Of a DNA stretch of 64,000 nucleotides, positions 52,481 through 63,160 are shown one piece after another. Origin of the DNA: Amborella trichopoda (lineage: Eukaryota; Streptophyta; Magnoliopsida; Amborellales; Amborellaceae). The notes beneath the pieces are model-generated. The model ran no database searches and was not told the DNA's origin. It saw only the letters and a list, made by a program, of their open reading frames with translations. Made by a program: the position numbers and the translations under genes. Every line of letters begins with the position of its first letter. The first letter of the stretch is position 1. The stretch covers positions 1,741,659 to 1,805,658 of the forward strand of contig NW_006497560.1 of the NCBI RefSeq assembly GCF_000471905.2. Direction: 5' to 3'.

Positions 52481-55253
52481 TGGCCTTGCAGGACACTATC
52501 CCTTACGCCACCTTGTTAGGAGTGTTACACTGTCTAGGTGCCAACCACTATGAATGGGGGAGCGACCACCCAAATATCATCTACCCCAACTCTTGTCTTA
52601 TCATTGGGTGAGCTGGAGAGGTCACAAGTCGGGCAATGCAATACGCTCAAAGCATGCTGACAAATCATATATCACATTAGAAGCATGTCAAGCAGCGACC
52701 GACACCATCATTCACACAGTTGGTGCCCTTCCCAAACAGGCAGCTGCCGGCACCATCATTCATATAGTAGGTGCCTATTCACATATCACATGAGCAACAT
52801 ATTCCTCTGTGCACATATCACACCAGAAGCATGTCAGGCAGCTACCGGTACCATCATTCATACAGTAGGTGCCCTTCCCATAAGGGCAGCTATTGGCACC
52901 ATCATTCACATAGTAGGTGCCCATTCATATATCACATGACTACCCACACAGGTCTTATCACATATCATATATCACATAGTTGACCCCACAAGTCTAATCA
53001 CATATCACATAGCTGACCACACAGGTCTTATCACATATCACATATCACATAACAAACAACACAGGTCTTATCATATATCACATATCACATATCACATATT
53101 TGACCACACAGATCTTATCACATAACACATATCACATAGCAGACCACACATGTCTTATCACATATCACATATCACATAGCTGACCACACAGGTCTTATCA
53201 CATATCACATAGTTGATCACATATGTCTTATCACATATCACATTGCTGACCATACAAGTCTTATCGCATATCACATAGCATGTCTCAAAATCATGCACAC
53301 AAGTCACAACAAAACATGTATCATAATCATGTACACATATCATAATAAAGAATGTTTTACAACATGCATTCATAACATAACAGAGCATGTCTTACTACAT
53401 GCATTCATATCATAGCTGAGCATATCTTACTACATGCATTCATAACATAACAAAGCATATCTCATTATCATGCATTCATATCACAACAAAGCATGTCTTA
53501 TTACATGCATTCATAACATAACAAAGCATATCTTATTATTATACATTCATATCACAACAAAGCATGTCTTACTACATGTTTTCATAACATAACGAAGCAT
53601 ACTTTCATTTCATAACAGAATATGCCTCATTGTCATGCATTTATTTCATAACAGAGCATGCATTCATTCCATAGCAGAGTATTCCTCATTATGATTTCAT
53701 GCAAACATATCATAATAGAGAAGTTCATATGAAATAACAATATGTCCAAAGCATACTACATATCATCAGGCTCATTAGCTCAAAAGACATCTTCTGGTTA
53801 TTTTCTTTGTTTTTCACAGTGAACACGGTCCACTTATAAAGGTATATCATGAGATAAAAAAGTCATTTGGACCTGAGACTACTTTCATATCAATCTAGGC
53901 TCATGAAAATACAACTTTCATGAAGGGGGTAACCCCAAATGTTGGGTTAAAGTTTGCTAAACTATTTGGTGTTCTTGAACAACGTTCCTCTCTTCACAGC
54001 AGAAAACCCAGTGCGATATTTTAATAGAAAAATGGGTATATCTTTCAAACCATAGGGAATTGTATCAGGATTCAAAACCATTTTCAAAATAGACTCATTT
54101 ATCGTTCTTTTAAAAGTAGTTTGACCTCATTCTGATGTGTTTTGGTTATTGGAAGCTCCATACAAAGTCCCATTAAATCCCTTCAATTTCATTTTACAAA
54201 TCTGATATGCTTTAGAAAATGGTAAATAACTTTTAAACCAAAAGGGATATTAATAAGAGGTCATTTCCATGATAAAATAGACTCAATGAGCTATGGTTCC
54301 ACAAAATTTCATAATCTAAGGAGATATATAAGATACTCAAATAGTTTCTGAAACTGGAGTCATAGTTCTGAAAAACAGAGTACACTCTAGCAGGATTTCA
54401 GTAACATGCATCCACACCCATTTTCACACCAATACTCGTACTTAAATCTCATACTTTGATAAGCTAAACAAACATGGATCAATCTAAAGCAAGAAAATAT
54501 GAAAATCAGATCCACTTACATGCACCAAATGAAACTCTAAACTTCTCCACAAGTTTCACTTCAACTACCATGCTCCGCAAGATTGGGTTCAAACTCAAGG
54601 GCTTAAGGCAGGAAAAGGTCTCAAAGCTCAAAGTCTTAAGGTAATAGGGGGAGAACGTGGGTGAGAGAGAGCAGTGAGTAGGGAGAGGGAGCAATCCCAA
54701 AGAATGGGTGTGAAGGGGGTATAAGTACGATTAGGTGGTGGCAGCATGCAATTGCCACATGGCATCCATGAGGACATGCATGAGGAGAGAGAGAAGGGCA
54801 AGCATGAGAGACATCATAATGGGATGGAAGCATGCAATTAAAAAGTGGCATGTAATAGGAGAGAGAGGGAGCAAGCATTGGAGACATCATCATTATGGGC
54901 TGGAGCATGCTTGTGTGCAAGGATAGTCAGAGAGATCATGCAATCATGAGAGAGAAACGTTCCCCTTGGACTACTGTACACCACCCATGCTCAGCAGCAT
55001 GCTCATCAGCCTGTGCCCTCAACGTGTGTCCAGCTATCCGCACTCAACAACACCATGCCCACCACTCATCTGCTCGCACTCAATAGCGCGTTGGTTCACC
55101 TGCGCCTAACCACGCGTTCACACACCCACGCCAAACTTCACGTACACACTCACGTTCTAACGCAGACTTGCCTACCTACACGTTCCAAAGCGCACTCGTG
55201 TCGACGACTCACCGACACACTACAATCACACCGGAAAAGTCCGGGTCCTTACA
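52481..55253 (-). mobile_element. Element X: right (5') LTR, uninterrupted (2.77 kb)
   Basis: It matches the split LTR at 11369-12449 plus 49692-51427, and on the minus strand starts TGTAAGGACCCGGACTTTTC. It carries the same three minisatellite arrays: 52690-52940, 52940-53280 and 53280-53680. AAAGC at 53559-53563 is the undisturbed version of the site used by A. Differences from the other LTR are about one in ten by eye. Confidence 0.88.
52690..53680. repeat. Three adjacent minisatellite arrays in X right LTR
   Basis: The order is the same as at 11560-12446: caccatcattcacacagtag units, then cacacaggtcttatcac units, then agcatgtcttactacatgca units. Copy numbers differ from the other LTR. Confidence 0.87.
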
Positions 55254-57430
55254 TCGAGACTATTTCAATCGTAGGGTAGATTGGAGCGAGGCCTTTAGAG
55301 CCTTTGTTTACTATCCCTAGGTCTTAGGGATGTATTTATATAGATAATAGTTGCTTTGGATTTGATTCGTTTTCCTCCCTTATCCTAGTGGCAACCCCTG
55401 GATTGAGTACTCTCTATGAACATTATCTTCTTCTGTTTTTCATTCCTTAGTTCACACCTTTAAAGACCTTTAGCCATTTGTATGGTAACTGTATGTGGCT
55501 TGAGAGGTTATCTCCTCGGTTGATCCGAGAGGTGATGAAGGTCGGCCTTTGGGAGGTTTGCAGAATAAAACATTTCCCTCTTGATATGCCCTTTAATTAG
55601 TGCTCTTGTACACCGGTTTCATCTTGAGATGGGAACCATCCCGTTTTCTTATGGCGAGGTGGGGCCAACCTTAGAGGATGTGACTCACATATTAGGGGTC
55701 AGAAGTGAGGGGAAACCTCTCCTATGTGAGCCCCCTACTACAGGTCAGTCAAATTGGGCTGATGTTCAGGCTTTGCTAGGTCAGATCCCTCTAAAGGGGT
55801 AAAGGCACAGAAATGGGCGTATACCCAACACATAGTATTTGAAAGCTTTGGGATGAATTAATTTCTCTCCTGAGGAGTTAGATGCTCATTCAAAGAGCAC
55901 TCTTCATTTTTGGGCCCACAAACTGTTGTTCTTAGAGCATGCGGCTCGGGTAAGGGAGGTACCGGTGGATGGAGTGGAGGTTCCTCTTGGGGAAGGCATC
56001 TAGATAGATGAGGTTGATGTCCCCGCTGATGCCGCATCTGAGGACCTATGTTTTGAGACAGACGGAGATGAGGTTGATGTTCCCACTATGACATTCGTAG
56101 GGTTCCTCATGCAGGCCGTTTTAGTGATGATGTTGAGAGCTCTTCTGTAGGCCACAAGGCGACCCGCGAGGCTGGTGGGACTACCATGGAGAGAGGTCGA
56201 CGTCCTCGCGTAGGTGCATCGGTTGAGGGTGGTCCTTCAGAGGAGCTTTTTAAGGGCATTGTGGACGATGTTATTCCTTTGGCCATGATTTGCCCTGGTA
56301 CGAATGAGGGGGTACCTGGACTTGAGGTCACTCCTCCTATTTAGGGGGGAGAGGTCCCGGCTGAGAGAGGCATGGAAATTTTCAACCCTTCTTTTGACCC
56401 TCCTGGGGATGGTGACTTATCTTCTGAGGATGAGTGGGCCCTTAGAGGGTTCTTATTGTATCTTCTCGGGGTGCTCCTCTTTCTTGCTCCTCCTGGGGAT
56501 GGTGGAGGGGCAATACGTTGTAAGGTTCACTGCCTTTCTCCAGCGATCTTGAAATTGTAGCCTTCTTTTTTATACAATCTTTTTCTCCTTTTGTTGGTCA
56601 ATCCATACTGCCATCTTAACCCTTTTGGTGGTGCAGCTTTAGGCATGGGAACATATTGTTGTTACTCGCCCCATTCCTTTAGATGATGGCAAACGGTTCC
56701 TCCATAGTCACTGTTAGGCCCATGGTTTGCGAGAGAAGGTCCAGAGTTTTACAGTGCCCCATTATACCCTAGTTTTTAATCTATTGGAGGAGAGGGAGGT
56801 ATGTCTTCCTTGTTCGCTCATTTCAGTATTATCCCCTCCTTTATTTCCTTGATCACCCAATATTTTTTGACCTTTTGACATCTTCTTGATGTAATTTGAT
56901 TGGTACCCCTACGTTGGTGACGAGAACCCCCTGTTGTGCAAAAATCCCGCCATGTTTTTTGTATGACTGCCCATCTCATTTTCATGGAGATCATCGAGGC
57001 CTATCATCCTGGTTGGTTGCTTAGGCACTTCGACCATTCCTAGGTTAAGCTTTCACATATCCCTATCTTCGTCGTCCCTCTATTTCGCCATGATCAACTG
57101 TATTGGCTCGACATGGAGCCTTTCATTCTTCGATGGGTCAATGGTATGATCTTTAGGTTGTTGTACCTCTGATGGTATCCTTGAAGGTGACAGGAGAATA
57201 TTATCGGGCGTACTATAAGTCAGTACAATCCTTTATCTTTCGATCCTTATGGTTTGAGAGTTTCGTTCATTTGCGCATGGAGTTAGTTCGGGGAGAGGAG
57301 ACATTTGGAGACTTGCAGTCAAGATTCGACCTTCTACAAAGGCACTATGAGGAGGCAGTACTGGTTGGACCTGGTTCTCGGTGGGTCAGGATGAGAACCC
57401 TCTCTTGGACAACAGTGGGGAGATGAGGGT
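55254..57430 (+). pseudogene. Broken plant mobile domain gene, probably the continuation of element E's antisense gene
   Basis: At 55581-55802 the plus strand encodes LISALVHRFHLEMGTIPFSY and GEVGPTLEDVTHILGVRSEG, the classic N-terminal PMD block (L..RW...THTFH...GE.T.TL.DV..LLGL...G.P). Acidic, Pro/Gly-rich pieces follow in changing frames (56110-56560), and then a segment at 57172-57426 with EYYRAYYKSVQSFIFRSLWF and coiled-coil-like sequence. Many stops occur. It starts right after X's LTR, so X probably inserted in the gene or just upstream of it. The PMD subtype differs from A and B. Confidence 0.72.
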
Positions 57431-57556
57431 GTGCAACAGTAAGGGGTGCACGGGGGTGTGCAGGGCTCCTGTGGGCTGATAGGCATGAACAATGGAAGAG
57501 ATTTTTTTTATAGCGGGAGTGCTTTGAGGTGCTAACCTCACCGCTTGGGGTTCGGG

Positions 57557-57640
57557 GAGTTGGCCCTCTTAGAATAGTTACGAAGCCCTCTGGCTGTGTA
57601 CCAACACGATTTGGACAAAGTCTCTTTAGGCTTGCAACCT

Positions 57641-57681
<41 letters not shown>

Positions 57682-57772
57682 ACGTACGTACGTACGTGTC
57701 GTCGTCGTCGTCCTCCTCTGTATAGTAGTACGTAAGGTAGGTAGGTGGTCGTCGTACGACGTAGGAGGTAGG
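57557..57772. other. Left contig end: good sequence degrading into low-complexity noise before the gap
   Basis: Up to about 57677 the sequence is normal and ends in a CT run (57645-57676). After that it turns into tacg, gtc and tagg words of a kind seen nowhere else in the window. It aligns roughly with 57793-58005 beyond the gap. Confidence 0.65.
57645..57676. repeat. (CT)n microsatellite before gap
   Basis: About 32 bp of CT repeat. A near-identical CT run is at 57889-57921 on the other side of the gap. Confidence 0.92.
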
Positions 57773-57792
57773 NNNNNNNNNNNNNNNNNNNN
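57773..57792. other. Assembly gap (20 N)
   Basis: Twenty N bases of unknown true length. Flanking evidence suggests the two contig ends overlap rather than being separated. Confidence 0.98.
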
Positions 57793-57885
57793 GGTTGGTC
57801 CGTCCTTACGTAAGTAGTTACGTAAGACCTCCTCGTCGTCGTGTACTAACACGACTTGTACGAAGTACTCTTAGTCGTGTCACTA

Positions 57886-57924
<39 letters not shown>

Positions 57925-58005
57925 TACTTAGGACCGGTATGGGATCCGGCTGTCCCTCCTTATGATTATGGACTAAAGGGAGGTGTTGGCTGACCGATAG
58001 AGGGG
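57793..58005. other. Right contig end: noisy copy of the sequence before the gap
   Basis: The run gtgtactaacacgacttgta after the gap mirrors gtgtaccaacacgatttgga before it. Both continue to ctctactctctctctct. From about 57900 the sequence becomes normal. Confidence 0.65.
57889..57921. repeat. (CT)n microsatellite after gap
   Basis: About 33 bp of CT repeat, probably the same locus as 57645-57676. Confidence 0.9.
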
Positions 58006-58105
58006 CGTGAGAGAACCCGAGGGTTGGTGACCGTGGGTTCACTCAGGTCCACGCGACTGTTGATGACACGGGTAGTTGCGTATGGTGGGCGATGTGTCAC
58101 GTAAA

Positions 58106-58143
58106 GAGAGAGAGAGAGGAGAGAGAGAGGGAGAGAGAGAGAA
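58106..58143. repeat. (GA)n-rich microsatellite
   Basis: A GA run with single G insertions, followed by unrelated sequence. Confidence 0.88.
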
Positions 58144-59342
58144 GGGTTAGGGTGTGACCCAGTTTAAGAGAGAGAAAGGAGTTCACACACTCAAGGGTAG
58201 TTTTCTCTCTCCTCTGGAGTACAATGACCAAAATGTCCCTGAGATCTTTTAAGCTAATGATGAAGACATCCCTGCATGCTGGTTGTTCTGCCATGGCCAG
58301 ATCTTGGAAGCTTTTTCTGTACTTGTAGTGATGGTTCTGATGATTTGTCATCATATCTTTGATGTCCTTGAGACCCGGAGTGTTTTGACGCCTTTTAGTC
58401 ATGTTGTGGTGGCCTTTTCCCACGGGGTTGAAGTACGACCAGATTTGTGAACTTTGTTCACCAATGCACTTCGTCATGTGATGTCCTGGCTCCTAACTCT
58501 GCTTGTAAAGGAGAGAGGAGACATTCGCAATCATTTTGCACCTTTGCATTTTTGCCTAATTCGGGACGTCACCGGAAAGAGGGATTTTGACAACTAGACA
58601 GTTTTATTTCTTCTGTGACCTGGGGACTTGCATTCATCAGACCTTGTAGTAAATGAAAGAGTTATACCAGATTGCAGCTCTTCACGAGGTGGTTACATTG
58701 AACTCATCCCCTCGGTGATCCGATGCTTAGATGTTGAGATGTGCTTCACTGAATTAGAGGCTTATTCTTCTTCTTAAACCTTGGTTTCTCTGGTTTTGCG
58801 AGCACCTTCTTTTTAAGAGAAGTTTGACTCTAGGTCATGCCACAGTGGGTGCCTTAGGCAAAAAAGGACGAGGCTAGCATGATCTAAAACATATTTAATT
58901 ATGGGTCCTTCCTGGTTTTAGTTGAAGGCACCATGGGTTATTGAAGCTGCTCTTGAAACACGATGTCACAGTCTCCATGTTTGGGGACTGGTTTGGTGAA
59001 GACCCACAGCGTTAGTGTGAAACTTGCCTGTTGCGAGGCCGCATGGGCATAGACTCATTTCGGATGGTTTGATTGAGCCCAAATAAAGTCCCCGGGGGCT
59101 TTTCAACATTCTGAATGCGATGGTGGTGGTTTGGCATAATTTTGAAGCCATTAGCATAGGGCTAAATTTTTAAGGTCCTTCCTTGATGCGATGGCACCGT
59201 ATTCAAGTTATAAAGCTCGAGGCTTTATTTTATGGCACAACTTCAGCCTGTTGGTGTCTTATGTACTCGCAGGGCTAGGCTGTTACTGGCACTCTCCTTG
59301 TTCACGTGGGAGATGTAAGTATTTCAATAATGACGTACAACA
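58144..59342 (-). other. Unassigned; possibly the LTR of a further minus-strand element (F)
   Basis: No gene is seen. The right edge reads gacgtacaaca, then acttgccccgacgg, which parallels A's LTR/PPT edge (gttcaaaca, then gcttaccccactg). If so, this is the 3' LTR of another minus-strand element. A TATA box and the far edge were not identified. Confidence 0.3.
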
Positions 59343-59669
59343 ACTTGCCCCGACGGATGTTACGCTTCGAATGAAGTGAGAAGTGCAACATTCAGAATGA
59401 AAACTTTATCCTCGAAGTTCTTTTGACGAATCCTCACTAATACTTGTTTATTTCCTCTCAACAAATATTTTTTTTTTTGATTACCGACATTGGTGCAGTC
59501 CTTGAGGGGTAGACCTAGCTGAGATTTTCTCTTGACCGAGGGGTGACCAAAGTGGCTTCTAGCGGACCGGTGCCTTGTTGAGGGGTTTTCTCAGGGTCCT
59601 GTCAGAGTCCATTTTTTGGGAGAACGTGCTGATAGATTGCCTTGTATGGGCTTACGACTCCGTATCAAC

Positions 59670-60280
59670 AAGAACTCCTGGTGGTCCAGCTAGTGAGTGC
59701 CTTTATTGTGGGCTTTATCCCAACCTAGCTGGTAAAAAAAAAGAGAGCCAACATGTGCCTTTTTTGGGGGCTTCATCCCTTCTTGGCTAAAAATATTTGG
59801 TGCTCCAGTTGGCAGGTACCTTTTTTGTGTCCATTATCCCTTCATGGCTAAAAATATTTGGTGCTCCAATTGGCAGGTGCCTTTTTTATTGCCTTTATCC
59901 CTGACCGACAGAAGCTCTTGGTGGTCCAGCTGGTGAGTGCCTTTTTTTGTGGGCTTTATCCCAACTTAGCTGGTAAAAGAAAGAGAGCAGCGAGTGCCTT
60001 TTTTGTAGGCTTTATCCCTATCAGGCTAAAATGATTTGGTGCTCTAGTTGGTAGGTTCCTTTTTTGTGGGCTTTATCCTTGCCTGACCAAAGCTCCTGGT
60101 GGTCCAACTGGTGAGTGCCTTTTTTGTGGGCTATATTCCAACCTAGCCAGTAAAAGAAAGAGAGCCAGCATCTGCCTTTTTTTGTGGGCTTTATCCCTTC
60201 CTAGCTAAAAATATTTGGTGCTCCAGTTGGCGGGTACCCTTTTGTGGGCTTCATCCCTGGCCTACGGAAGCTTCTGGTGG
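59670..60280. repeat. Higher-order tandem repeat (tttttgtgggctttatccc type)
   Basis: About nine to ten sub-units of roughly 60 bp contain gtgggctttatccc and a variant of ggtgctccagttggcaggt. They alternate in a set of three (ctcctggtggtccagctggt; agctggtaaaagaaagagag; gctaaaaatatttggtgctc) to give a higher-order period of about 170-235 bp, with copies starting near 59674, 59908, 60090 and 60262. Confidence 0.82.
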
Positions 60281-60479
60281 TGAATTTGTTTTGACAAGCC
60301 AGACACATTTTTTGTTCCCATCTGATAGGGATCCAGTCAGGGGATTTTTGTGTGGCCCGCACCAAAGGTCTAGATTTGATAGGGAGGGCTCTTGAGGTTG
60401 TCTCTTTGATGAGGAGACTTCACCCTGCACGTCGATGATGGATGTTGGAGGATGGCACTGGGGCTGAAATAATTTTTCA

Positions 60480-60725
60480 ATGGCATAGGGGTCAGAATTT
60501 TTTATGGCACATGGGATGGAATTTTTTTTATTACACAGGGGCTGGAATTTTTTATGGCATAGAGGCCGGAATTTTTGACTGCACAGGGGCAAAAACGTTT
60601 TGATGGCACAAGTCCTGGAATTTTTGATGGCACATGGGCCGGAATTTTTGATGGCACATGAGCTGGAATTTTAGATGGCACAGGGGCCGAAATTCTTGAT
60701 GGCACAAGTGCCGATAACGCTGTTT
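60480..60725. repeat. 24-bp minisatellite (gatggcacaggggctggaat type)
   Basis: About nine to ten units, mostly 24 bp, have the form ggcacaggggccggaattttt. The reverse strand gives a peptide repeat HVPSKIPA, which is an artefact of the 24-bp period. An inverted, shorter array is at 62045-62140. Confidence 0.88.
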
Positions 60726-60799
60726 GCAGTTCACTGCTCGTCCTTCCTCCGCAAGCAGCAGTGTCTAGCGCCATTTAAGGGCCACGACATTGTTACTCC

Positions 60800-61595
60800 A
60801 CAGCTGTAGACGGCGATGCCTAACTCTGCCTGGGACCTTCTCTCTCTTTCGTGTTGCATCTTCTATTCTCTTCTCTTCTCTTCTCTCCTATTTTCTTCTT
60901 CCACTCTTGCTTGACAAAAGGATAGACTCGGTCCAGTATTATCTTAGCGGTCTGAATGTCGAGCAGTATTGCTGCCGTGTTGGTCAAGAGTACCACGCCC
61001 GTCTTGCTGCCACACTAGATTAAGACAGTCATATTGCACTTGGTTTCGAGTAGTACTGTCGTCATGTCGGTCTGAATTACCGTGCCCGTCTTGCTACCAC
61101 TCCGAGTTGGTCACTGTACTTGTCCAGCTATCGGGCTAAGCTCGTTCCTTATCAAGTCCTCTTCTCTTTTCTCCGCTTATTCCACCCTCTTTTTCATCAT
61201 CTTAACTTCTCATCTTTTCTATGAATGTGCATCCCTCTAAGACAAAGGTGGGTCCTTTGGCCCACTTATCTTGCAAATTAACCATGTTAGTGCAGTGCAG
61301 AAAACAAGGAGATTGCAGGTCAAGGGAGGCGATTCTGAACCAGCTGAAGCTGCTGGGGGGCTTTCCGTCGTGATCTAAGATGGTACCCACGTGAGTCAGC
61401 AAGAGTAAGTCACGGACCAACTTGCGGTTGATCCCCACCTCACATTTAAATTCCTCTCTCAAAAGTTGGGCTCCTCCCCCTGTTTTGTGAACAACGTTCC
61501 TGAGAGAGCGGTCAAGGGTCCTAGGTCCTCCGAACCTAAGACACATGTCACCTGATCTCCTAGATCCAGGGAGGTGAGATCGAGGCATCCGACCA
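60800..61595 (+). mobile_element. Truncated plus-strand LTR tail of the A/B family
   Basis: The CT-rich part (60830-60910), the tccagtattatcttagcggt area and the final block gagatcgaggcatccgacca follow the order seen at the end of B's LTR (43950-44626) and, inverted, in A (12450-13150). The LTR ends at 61595. The U3 and the hairpin array are missing on this strand. Confidence 0.75.
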
Positions 61596-62145
61596 CTCGC
61601 CTCATTCACATCAACTAGCAGCTTAGACCGCACCTCCATGCCACATCCGCAAGGTTCACTACTCTATCCAAAAGAGAAGTCAAGCACGATAGCAACCATC
61701 ACAAGTAAAAGAAAACAAGCTTCAGGTAGACATAACCACCAAGGCTATGGGTAAAATCCCCCAAATAAAAAAATGGGCACTACGAAAACCTGTAAGGGCA
61801 CCGTGAGAAAAAATGACTTGCGGGCATGACCATGAAGCCATGAGTAAAAGAGTCTTGAAATGAAAAAGACCGGGCATTGCGAAAACCCACAAGGCTGCCA
61901 TGAGTAAAAATGGAAATCAAAAGAACAGACATGACCTGGAAGTCACTAGTAAAAACGCCTCGACAAAAGGACTTGGTGAAAACCCCTCGTGTGTTGCCAC
62001 TCCCACCTGGTTCGAGTGAAAAGCCGCAATGGGCACTTGAACCAGCCAGCCATAAAAAATTCAAGCCCCTGTGCCATCAAAAATTTTGTCCCCTGTGCCA
62101 TCAAAAATTCCAGCCCCTGTTCCATCAAGAATACCATCGCTGTTG
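61596..62145 (+). other. Internal fragment of the A/B/F family, inverted relative to A
   Basis: Bases 61690-61990 match the reverse complement of 17880-18080 (for example ggcatgaccatgaagccatgagtaaaa). The region ends with the inverted 24-bp minisatellite at 62045-62140. There is no gene. With the neighbouring LTR pieces it forms a scrambled, partly palindromic cluster. Confidence 0.6.
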
Positions 62146-62149
62146 GTGA

Positions 62150-62640
62150 CACGTGAAGGCAGCACGACCCTTCGCGGGCGGCGATAGGCATCACCATCTG
62201 CGATAGTGGCAGAGTGTAATAGATCGGTTTGCGCACTGCAACAAGCATCACCTCGACTCTTCGCGGGCGACGATAGGCATCGCTATCTATGATAGTCGCG
62301 CAGCTTGAGTGAAACTCCCTCACGTCGCAATGAGCATCACCGTCTAAGATAGTCGGGCAGCTTTAGTGAAACTCCCTCGCACGACGATGAGCATTGCCGT
62401 CTGTGATAGTTACGCAGGGCGAGTGAAACCCCCATGGGCGGTGATAGGCATCGCCATCTGCGATATGCATAGGCGCAACAGAGAGGCGTACACGAGGTGG
62501 TAAGCATCGCCGCGTCCCTTTGCAGGCAACGATAGGCATGAGGCACAGTAGATAGTCCTATGCACGATGGTAAGCATCACCGTCTATGCTTGCACAGGAT
62601 GCCGAAGACACACCTGCAGATGGCGGTGAGCAGCGCCGTT
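62150..62640. repeat. Hairpin-type repeats in the right-edge LTR
   Basis: Seven to eight units of about 55-75 bp contain cggcgataggcatcgccatc followed by tgcgatag. The stem here is shorter (GGCGAT with ATCGCC or ATCACC), giving a third version of the array found in A and B. Confidence 0.72.
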
Positions 62641-63090
62641 TGCAACCCATGAGAGGAAAGAGAAATAGTTCGTGGATGGTGATGCAGATTATCGTACGTG
62701 ACACCTGTCTTGGAACAAAAATAGGAGCCCGGCCGGCTATTTGAGCACAGCTCGGCTCACCGTGTGCTCTTTCAGACGGCGCTACGCACAACAACAACTA
62801 ACGCCATGCATGGACTGTGATGAGGGAAAGAGAAGAAAGAAGGAGGTATGCACTGCACTGCCATTGTCGTGCATAGCCTCTGAGGAAGACCCAGCAGATA
62901 AGAAGAAGAAACACAAAGAAGAAGAAGGAGAAGAACGGGAAGCAGAAAGTAAAGGAAAACTGAAGAGGGAGAAGAAGGAAGGAGAGAAAGTACCTATAAG
63001 TTAAGAGCAGTACCGCTTTAAACTTTCTCTCCCCTGTCTCTCTTTAGAGAAGAACATGATCGAAGTCTTGTTCTTAAAGAAAAAGAAGTT

Positions 63091-63096
63091 TTTATT
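63091..63096 (-). terminator. Polyadenylation signal of right-edge LTR
   Basis: The minus strand reads AATAAA within attaataaaaac, 55 bp downstream of the TATA box at 63152-63160. Confidence 0.6.
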
Positions 63097-63151
63097 AATA
63101 AAAAAGGAGAGTCTGAGTGTTTTTTTTTTGTTTTACAATGAGAGGTAGCCT

Positions 63152-63160
63152 CTATTTATA
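63152..63160 (-). promoter_or_regulatory. TATA box of right-edge LTR
   Basis: The minus strand reads TATAAATAG. The position relative to AATAAA matches A and B. Confidence 0.7.

Larger units (their letters stand above)
59343..60780 (-). other. Internal 3' region of putative element F
   Basis: It starts with the PPT-adjacent block shared with A and B (inverted repeat cgcttcgaatgaagtg at 59352-59367, then caacattcagaatg). The rest is non-coding and consists largely of two tandem repeat arrays listed separately. Confidence 0.45.

Noticed and set aside
57596-57817. ORF spanning the N gap
   Set aside because: It includes unknown residues and the noisy low-complexity contig end, so it cannot be real.
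60251-60774. Two reverse-strand frames with HVPSKIPA repeats
   Set aside because: Translations of the 24-bp minisatellite; eight-codon periodicity follows from the unit length.
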